Of a stretch of 64,000 bases of DNA, positions 59,301-64,000 are shown piece after piece. A program made the translations under genes and the position numbers. The notes beneath the pieces were generated by a model. It saw only the letters and a program-made list of their open reading frames with translations. It was not told where the DNA came from and made no database searches. The stretch lies in assembly GCF_014650495.1 (NCBI RefSeq), contig NZ_BMVB01000007.1, positions 186,001 to 250,000 on the forward strand, in the 5' to 3' direction. Within the stretch, counting starts at the first letter, position 1, and each line of letters starts with the position of its first letter. The DNA comes from Streptomyces cinnamoneus. GTDB taxonomy: Bacteria; Actinomycetota; Actinomycetes; Streptomycetales; Streptomycetaceae.

Positions 59301-59477
59301 CGCGTTCAGCCGGACCCGCACGCGCCAGTTGCGGGGCGAGAATCTGCCGCCACGGGCCTCGGGGGCGGCGGGGTGTTCGGGCATATCGGAAGGCGGCACC
59401 GCTGTGCGCGACGGCGGGGTGAAGTTCCCCCGCTCGTCCCGCGCCTGCTGCGCGGCGCCCGTCTTTCTTCGCCTCAC
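56400..59477 (-). CDS. cvnA2: Conservon sensor histidine kinase-like protein CvnA
   Basis: The 1025-aa membrane protein has a transmembrane helix at about 58-76, an extracytoplasmic nitrate/nitrite-sensing (NIT) domain, a second helix near 365-385, a HAMP domain and a DHp-like segment FRLDHLATRMRRNGENLL. A HATPase domain follows, with HLLAELLENATTFSSP (N box) and EIHDKGIGL. The C-terminal 350 residues are Gln/Pro/Gly-rich and disordered, ending with SGLPRRVPKANLVEG and VRGRLANLRRGIQQGRNAG. No response regulator is adjacent; the signal passes through CvnB, C and D. The GTG start has no strong ribosome-binding site. Confidence 0.94.
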   Translation of the reverse strand: MRRRKTGAAQQARDERGNFTPPSRTAVPPSDMPEHPAAPEARGGRFSPRNWRVRVRLNAILLIPVIIALVFGGLKVKDSVDVWLEAQDATDAARVVEAAATYAHAVIEERDLIAKPLLEGNADDPVIKKTRAATDAARAEFDKRVKSMPDTPSLKRRLKAVRDVEPTLPGLRKAAYTSALEGAKTEDGYGALQRPLMAFTNELGLGTGNVTSYGRAVYAVSLAKAAESLQRSIGVHLLVNKPLSAADRQILLTSFSSYNFLEYIARGEFESGGTDEDIKRLKTALATEAQVEDQDKMAAAIMSGATPAQLKAKGITAESWLQTSTGKFNAYRTVEAHLAEHAVDEAETVASEAQQEAIVNSSIMILALLIAFLVAGRMARSMSTSMRRLRSAAFEVAEQRLPALVEQLSRTDPGRVNTQVQPIPITTKDEIGEVARAFDQVHRVAVGLAAEQALLRGNVNAIFTNLSRRNQALIEGQLNLITDLENNEADPDQLENLFRLDHLATRMRRNGENLLILAGEEPGRRWDQPIPLVDVLRAATSEVEAYERIELSGVPEAEIHGLAVTDLVHLLAELLENATTFSSPHTKVRVTATRLPDGRVMVEIHDKGIGLTAEDFADINHKLANPPTVDAAISQRMGLFVVGRLATRHGIRVQLRPSGEQAGTTSLVMLPDAITHGGGADDLTEDDFTVSRMVPGQQQQPVVGRGNGARTAAELGFDDSRYEGRPDAAGSGTALDPVGRSLMREERRAAMGDQGSDQRPLYHDEAPQQQQFEQPHGLPQEHIPAQQQPGGPYAETGYAEPSYSDQGTGAHEVYGDFNTPGHQGEWAEPGTYQHEYGQGYGAEPESQPSADTAQPERVEFDRPGPAPSGSPSLTGSGLPRRDTRWQQADAGEEATRDGAEPEQGRREAPRQPQEGESSEWRSANDELWQRAGKLREPKAGGVTPSGLPRRVPKANLVEGKAAEAAQDGPQVSRAPEDVRGRLANLRRGIQQGRNAGTDSGEYPAHQQHEQHDQGFGPGGTYDQER

Positions 59478-59802
59478 TCGACCAACAACCTCTCGGCGTC
59501 GGCACCTGTGCTGTGCCGTTTATCTGCTGAGCCGTGACTGCTCAGTCCGGGAATTCCAGCACGTTCGCCAGGCGCATTCCAAACAACGGACAGAGCCCCT
59601 GAAGGCCGCGATTTGCCCGACATAAAACGGGCATTAAGGCCGAGCTGCGGCAAAAGGCGGGGTGGTTGATTGCAGAACGAAGTCGGCCGGACGCGCCCAG
59701 TGGTCACGTCCGGCCAATTCTCTGTCGAAACGTTATGAACTTCGAAGTGCGCCGTGGTCAATGCCACAACTTACACATCGTCACCCGTTTCGTCGAACAA
59801 CC
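59478..59802. other. 325-nt gap between conservon 1 and conservon 2
   Basis: This holds the cvnA2 promoter region and the end of the cvn1 transcript. It is AT-richer than its surroundings. CTGAGC (59527-59532) and GCTCAG (59540-59545) form an inverted repeat 50 nt upstream of cvnA2, a candidate operator. GGCCGGACG (59685-59693) and CGTCCGGCC (59707-59715) form a perfect 9-bp hairpin that may end conservon 1 transcription. No gene was found. Confidence 0.65.
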
Positions 59803-60393
59803 CTATTTCAGCCGCGCCATCAGGGCATGCTCGACAAGGGTGATCAAAGCGCTCTTCGCCTCGTTGCGGTGGCGCGCGTCGGTCGTGATGATCGGCGCGT
59901 CCGGGCCGATCTGCAGGGCCTCGCGCACCTCTTCCGGCGAGTAGGGCTGGTGCCCGTCGAAGCCGTTGAGGGCGATGACGAAGGGCAGACCGCTGTTCTC
60001 GAAGTAGTCCACCGCCGGGAAGCAGTCGGCCAGCCGGCGGGTGTCGACGAGCACCACGGCGCCGATCGCGCCGCGCACCAGGTCGTCCCACATGAACCAG
60101 AAGCGGTCCTGTCCGGGCGTGCCGAACAGGTAGAGGATCAGGTCGTCATCGAGCGTGATGCGGCCGAAATCCATCGCCACGGTCGTCGTGGTCTTGTCCT
60201 GAACGTGGCTCAGGTCGTCGATGCCCGCCGAGGCGGAGGTCATGACGGCTTCGGTGCGCAGCGGACTGATCTCCGAGACCGCGCCGACGAACGTCGTCTT
60301 GCCGACACCGAAGCCGCCCGCCACCACGATCTTCGCGGAGGTGGTCGAACGGCCGGCGCCGACCGTGCTCCCGCTAGAGCTTCCGAAGTCCAC
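59803..60393 (-). CDS. cvnD1: Conservon GTPase CvnD (conservon 1)
   Basis: The 196-aa GTPase has the same motifs as CvnD2: GGFGVGKTT, LFGTPGQDRF and NGFDGH. Differences cluster in the first 15 residues (GSSSGSTVGAGRSTTS) and a few later positions such as SHVQDK. Its GTG lies inside the end of cvnC1 (20-nt overlap), the same arrangement as in conservon 2. It is the last gene of its cluster. Confidence 0.95.
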   Translation of the reverse strand: MDFGSSSGSTVGAGRSTTSAKIVVAGGFGVGKTTFVGAVSEISPLRTEAVMTSASAGIDDLSHVQDKTTTTVAMDFGRITLDDDLILYLFGTPGQDRFWFMWDDLVRGAIGAVVLVDTRRLADCFPAVDYFENSGLPFVIALNGFDGHQPYSPEEVREALQIGPDAPIITTDARHRNEAKSALITLVEHALMARLK

Positions 60394-60784
60394 TGAGCAC
60401 CCTTTCGAGCAGTGTCACATCCGGCGTTCCGCCGGCCTCGCCGCTGCCGCCCGGCTGGTGGATCGCCACCATGCCGGCCTCCGCCAGGTCCGCCACCAGG
60501 ATCCGGGCCACGCCCAGCGGCATGTTCAGCAGCGCGGAGACCTCCGCGACCGACTTGACCTCCTGGCACAGGTGGCAGATCCGCTGGTGCTCGGGAAGCA
60601 GCCCACCGAGGTGGGCCGGGTCGGCGGTGGAGCTCACCAGCGCCTCGATGGCGAGCTGGTAGCGCGGCCGGGTGCGGCCTCCCGTCATGGCGTAGGGGCG
60701 GACCAGCGGCTGGTCGCCTTCATCTTCCCCGTACGACGCATGGTGAGCGGCGCCGTACGGGCCGGGCGAGACGGGCGGGGTCAT
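60374..60784 (-). CDS. cvnC1: Conservon protein CvnC (DUF742)
   Basis: The 136-aa product has a short Pro/His/Tyr N-terminus (about 25 residues) and the DUF742 core LVRPYAMTGGRTRPRYQLAI, QRICHLCQEVKSVAEVSALL and VARILVADLAEAGMVAIHQP. ATG 60784 is preceded by GGAGG at 5 nt. It lies 106 nt after cvnB1; that gap contains nothing recognisable. Confidence 0.93.
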   Translation of the reverse strand: MTPPVSPGPYGAAHHASYGEDEGDQPLVRPYAMTGGRTRPRYQLAIEALVSSTADPAHLGGLLPEHQRICHLCQEVKSVAEVSALLNMPLGVARILVADLAEAGMVAIHQPGGSGEAGGTPDVTLLERVLSGLRKL

Positions 60785-60890
60785 GAATCCTCCGGACGGG
60801 ACAGCAGGAAGGCAATGATGCCGTCGAGCGGGGGGCCGGTGGGGGGTTTTCGGCCGCGTGGTCGGACGGGCTGTGCAAGGTGGGAACGGG

Positions 60891-61313
60891 TCAGTTCAGC
60901 AGGCTGCCCTGGAGTTCGGCGCGCAGGTCGGGCGTGAGCACGTTGCCCGCGCGGTCGACCAGCAGGGCCATCTCGTAGCCGACGAGGCCGATGTCGCACT
61001 CCGGGTGCGCCAGCACCGCGAGCGACGAGCCGTCGGAGACGGACATGATGAAGAGGAACCCCCGCTCCATCTCCACCACGGTCTGGGTGACCGAGCCGCC
61101 CTCGAAGATCCGGGACGCGCCCGCCGTGAGGGAGGTCAGCCCGGAGGCCACCGCCGCCAGCTGGTCGGCACGGTCCCGGGGGAACCCTTCGGACATCGCC
61201 AGAAGGAGTCCGTCGGCGGAGACCACCACCGTGTGGGACACCCCCGGGGTGTTGCCCACGAAGTTGGTGATCAACCAGTTCAGATTCTGCGCCGCCTGGC
61301 TCATCGGACTCAA
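60891..61313 (-). CDS. cvnB1: Conservon roadblock/LC7 protein CvnB
   Basis: The 140-aa product is almost identical to CvnB2 (differences such as NFVGNTPG for SFVDNTPG and GGSVTQ for GGAVNQ). The codon placed 7 nt after AGGAG is TTG where conservon 2 has GTG, so a TTG start is likely; ATG at 61304 is the alternative. The stop of cvnA1 lies directly before it. Confidence 0.93.
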   Translation of the reverse strand: MSPMSQAAQNLNWLITNFVGNTPGVSHTVVVSADGLLLAMSEGFPRDRADQLAAVASGLTSLTAGASRIFEGGSVTQTVVEMERGFLFIMSVSDGSSLAVLAHPECDIGLVGYEMALLVDRAGNVLTPDLRAELQGSLLN

Positions 61314-64000
61314 CTAACGCTCCTGCTGATAAGTGGGGCCAACATGGTGACTGCCGGTGGTCGAGCCGTTGCCGGCCTGACGTCCCTGCTGGATGCCCCG
61401 TCGGAGATTGGTCAGCCGGCCGCGTACGTCGTCGGGCGCACGCGAGACCTGCGGACCGGTCGGAAGGGACTGCGTCTCGGCGGTTCCCTCGACGAGGTTG
61501 GCGCGCGGCACCCGCCGCGGCAGCCCCGAGGAGGTCTTGCCGCCCGCCGCCGGCTCCCGGACCTGCTCGGCCCGGCGCCAGCGCTCGTCGTTGGGGGAGT
61601 CGCGCCAGGGGTCCTGGGCGCCTCCCTGCGGTGCACCCGAGCCCTGCGGCGCACCTGCGGCCTGCGGCGCGGACGTCGCGCCCGGGCCGCCGCGGCGCGG
61701 CGCGGGACGGGCGGAGTCGGCCGGCTGCTCCGGCACCCCCGGCTGTCCCTCGCCCGCGGCACCGCGGAACCAGTGCGACTCCAGCTCCTCGAACAGCGGC
61801 GTGCCGCCCTCGCCCTGCGCGGGCGCGGCGAACTGGCCGGTGCTGCTCGGGTCGCCGGCGGCCGGCTGGGCGAACTGGCCGGTCGTGTCCGACTGCCCGC
61901 CACCGGGCAGGGCGAACTGGCCGGTGCCGTTCGCGTCGCCGGCGGTGGGCCGGGCGAACTGGCCGGTGCTGCCGCCCAGGGCGTCACCGGTCACCGGGCG
62001 GTCGTACTCGCCGCTGGTGCTGTTCGGCGCGTCGGTGCTGCCGAGGGCGCGGAACTGGCCGGTGCTGCTGCCCGGTGCCTCGTTCGTGCCCGGCACTGGC
62101 GGGAACTGGGCGGTGTCGCCCGGTCCGGCGGCCGGCGCGGGCTTGGCGAAGCGGCCCGTCGTGCTGTTCGGCGGCTCGGTCGCGTCCGTCACCGGCGGGA
62201 ACTGGGCGGTGTCGCCCGGCCCCGCGGCCGGCGCCGGCATCGCGAAGCGGCCGGTGTTCTCCACGCCCTCGTCGTGACCGCGCGGGGCGTCCTGCCCGCC
62301 GCGCGACGAACCGTCGGAGGACAGCGGCCAGTCGTCGACCCGGGCCTTGGGGCCCTTGGGACCCTTGCGGCCCGGACCACCGGCCGGCGGCGTCGCGTTG
62401 CCCCAGCTCGGAGCGGCGGGCGCGGAGCCCGCGCCACCGCGGGCGGGAAGCTGCGGACGGCCGTTGCCACCGGCGGCGGGCGCCGCGGCGGGACCGCCGT
62501 TGCCACGGGCCGGCAGGCCCGGGCGGCCGTCGCCGGCGGGCGGCGTGGTGTCGAAGAGGCTGCCCGCGGCCGCGCCACCGGACGGGCCGGGGCCCTGGCC
62601 GGCCGGACCGCCGGAGCGCGGTGCCAGCGCCGGGCGCGGCCCGTTGCCCTGCACCTGACGGCGCTGCTGCTGGCCGCCGCCCGCGGCGGGAGCACCGCCG
62701 GGGCCGCCGGCACCACCGGGGGCGCCCTGACCGGGAGCCGGCTTCTTGTGGCCCTGGGCCACGTCGACCGGCAGCATGACGAGCGCGGTGGTGCCGCCCG
62801 AGTCGGACGGGCGCAGCTGGATGCGGATGCCGTGTCGCAGGGACAGGCGGCCGACCACGAACAGACCCATGCGTCGCGAGACGGAGACGTCCACGGTCGG
62901 CGGGGAGGCGAGCCGCTCGTTGATCGCCGCGAGGTCGTCGGGCGAGAGGCCGATGCCGGTGTCGTGGATCTCCACGAGCACCCGGCCGTCGGGCAGCGCG
63001 TGACCGGTGACCTTGACCTTGGTCTGCGGGGAGGAGAACGAGGTCGCGTTCTCCAGCAGCTCGGCGAGGAGGTGCACGAGGTCGTTGACGACGCGGCCGG
63101 CGACCTCGGTCGGCGGCACGCCGCTCAGCTCGATGCGCTCGTACTGCTCCACCTCGGACGCGGCGGCACGGAGCACGTCGACGAGCGGGACCGGGCGGGT
63201 CCACCGTCGGCCGGGCTCCTCACCCGCGAGGACGAGGAGGTTTTCGCCGTTACGGCGCATGCGGGTCGCGAGGTGGTCCAGGCGGAACAGCGAGGACAGC
63301 TGGTCCGGGTCGGCCTCGCGGCTCTCCAGCTCGGAGATGAGCGAGAGCTGACGCTGGATGAGGCCCTGGCTTCGGCGCGAGAGGTTGGTGAACATCGCGT
63401 TGACGTTGCCTCGCAGAAGGGCCTGCTCGGCGGCGAGACGGACCGCTTCCTGGTGCACCTCGTCGAAGGCCGCGGCCACCTTTCCGATCTCGTCCCGGCT
63501 GTGCACACCGACGGACTCCACGGACGTGTCGACGTCCTGCGGGTCGGTCTCGGACAGCTGCTTGACGAGCTCGGGCAGACGTTCCTTGGCGACCTTCTGG
63601 GCGGTGTCCTGCAGTCGCCGCAGCGACCGCACCATGGACCGGGCGACGACGAAGGCGCCGACGAGCGAGATGCCGAGAACGAGGAGGATGAGGACACCGT
63701 TGAGGTACGCCTCGTTCTGCGCGTCCTCACGCAGCTCCTGAGCCTTCTGCTCCATCTGTGAGAGGAGCGTCAGCTCGATCTTGGCCATCTCCTCGATCTT
63801 GACGCTGTCCATGTCGTACCAGTCGCGGTACGTGGTCTTGTCGCCCTTGAACGCGTCGGTGTTGTTGCCGAAGGCCCGCTCGGCGAAGGTGTTCGCCGAG
63901 GTGACGTTGGTGTCGCCACCGTTGAGGGCCTTCAGCAGATCGGCGGAGTCGCCGGCCCGGATGGCGGTGAAGCGGCGCAGGGCCTCTTCCTCGTTGTCCA
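61314..64000 (-). CDS. cvnA1: Conservon sensor histidine kinase-like protein CvnA, N-terminus outside window
   Basis: About 895 residues are visible. The frame stays open to the last base, so the first transmembrane helix and part of the sensor domain are missing. It contains the end of a NIT-type domain, a transmembrane helix (VLILLVLGISLVGAFVVARS), HAMP, FRLDHLATRMRRNGENLL, and a HATPase domain with HLLAELLENATSFSSP and EIHDTGIGL. A disordered tail of about 480 residues carries repeated TGQFA/TGRFA units with P..GD. It ends with SGLPRRVPRANLVEG and VRGRLTNLRRGIQQGRQAG, as in CvnA2. Confidence 0.93.
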   Translation of the reverse strand, partial: DNEEEALRRFTAIRAGDSADLLKALNGGDTNVTSANTFAERAFGNNTDAFKGDKTTYRDWYDMDSVKIEEMAKIELTLLSQMEQKAQELREDAQNEAYLNGVLILLVLGISLVGAFVVARSMVRSLRRLQDTAQKVAKERLPELVKQLSETDPQDVDTSVESVGVHSRDEIGKVAAAFDEVHQEAVRLAAEQALLRGNVNAMFTNLSRRSQGLIQRQLSLISELESREADPDQLSSLFRLDHLATRMRRNGENLLVLAGEEPGRRWTRPVPLVDVLRAAASEVEQYERIELSGVPPTEVAGRVVNDLVHLLAELLENATSFSSPQTKVKVTGHALPDGRVLVEIHDTGIGLSPDDLAAINERLASPPTVDVSVSRRMGLFVVGRLSLRHGIRIQLRPSDSGGTTALVMLPVDVAQGHKKPAPGQGAPGGAGGPGGAPAAGGGQQQRRQVQGNGPRPALAPRSGGPAGQGPGPSGGAAAGSLFDTTPPAGDGRPGLPARGNGGPAAAPAAGGNGRPQLPARGGAGSAPAAPSWGNATPPAGGPGRKGPKGPKARVDDWPLSSDGSSRGGQDAPRGHDEGVENTGRFAMPAPAAGPGDTAQFPPVTDATEPPNSTTGRFAKPAPAAGPGDTAQFPPVPGTNEAPGSSTGQFRALGSTDAPNSTSGEYDRPVTGDALGGSTGQFARPTAGDANGTGQFALPGGGQSDTTGQFAQPAAGDPSSTGQFAAPAQGEGGTPLFEELESHWFRGAAGEGQPGVPEQPADSARPAPRRGGPGATSAPQAAGAPQGSGAPQGGAQDPWRDSPNDERWRRAEQVREPAAGGKTSSGLPRRVPRANLVEGTAETQSLPTGPQVSRAPDDVRGRLTNLRRGIQQGRQAGNGSTTGSHHVGPTYQQER

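Noticed and set aside
54803..64000. The conservon clusters as a previously undescribed system
   Set aside because: Gene content and order match the known Streptomyces CvnABCD conservons; only the shared tail motif and homogenisation are reported as new points.

Overview
The window is a high-GC actinobacterial chromosome segment, almost certainly from Streptomyces. Codon third positions are nearly all G or C, GTG starts are frequent, and the last 9 kb carries two conservons (CvnABCD), which are a Streptomyces hallmark. From memory, not from a search, the gene order matches the S. coelicolor core from about SCO5488 (mnmA) through ligA, rmdB, gatCAB, ilvBNC, serA, the proline catabolism genes, leuB, ilvE, cimA and accBE to the cvn2 and cvn1 clusters. 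No tRNA, rRNA, CRISPR array, insertion sequence or prophage was seen, so this is core chromosome rather than an island.

Layout. 1-6.7 kb: end of mnmA, two paralogous secreted proteins, a LOG-family protein, an SDR, a MetE-like protein and DNA ligase ligA. 6.9-9.0 kb: a GGDEF-EAL c-di-GMP enzyme (RmdB type). 9.2-12.8 kb: the gatC-gatA-(small membrane protein)-gatB amidotransferase operon. 13-19.6 kb: a secreted AMIN-like protein, an MMPL exporter, a DUF6191-like microprotein, a sugar dehydrogenase lipoprotein, an aldo/keto reductase and a 2-hydroxyacid dehydrogenase. 19.8-22.8 kb: a second c-di-GMP protein whose EAL domain looks inactive. 22.8-28.4 kb: ilvB-ilvN-ilvC-serA behind a leader-peptide attenuator. 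28.5-32.3 kb: a drug-type MFS exporter divergent from its TetR regulator, then a P450-ferredoxin pair. 32.3-36.3 kb: a PucR regulator divergent from proline dehydrogenase and P5C dehydrogenase. 36.4-39.6 kb: a three-gene, translationally coupled phospholipid operon. 40-42 kb: a microprotein and a Tat-exported phosphoesterase. 41.9-47.7 kb: leuB, ilvE, a metabolite symporter and cimA, the last behind its own isoleucine attenuator. 47.8-52.6 kb: a TetR regulator, a flavin monooxygenase and a family-8 polysaccharide lyase. 52.8-54.7 kb: acyl-CoA carboxylase accB-accE. 54.8-64 kb: conservons 2 and 1, the latter cut by the window end.

The genes form a branched-chain amino acid block: cimA makes the isoleucine precursor, ilvBNC run the shared pathway, leuB belongs to leucine synthesis, and ilvE performs the final transamination. 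They are spread over about 25 kb and at least two are under separate attenuators. The most interesting unexplained items are a near-perfect 27-bp palindrome over the probable ilvE -10 box, the lipid operon (an acyltransferase fused to a membrane domain, next to a CDP-alcohol transferase lacking two canonical aspartates), a short motif conserved at the end of both CvnA kinases, the microprotein inside the gat operon, and several clusters of perfect inverted repeats.
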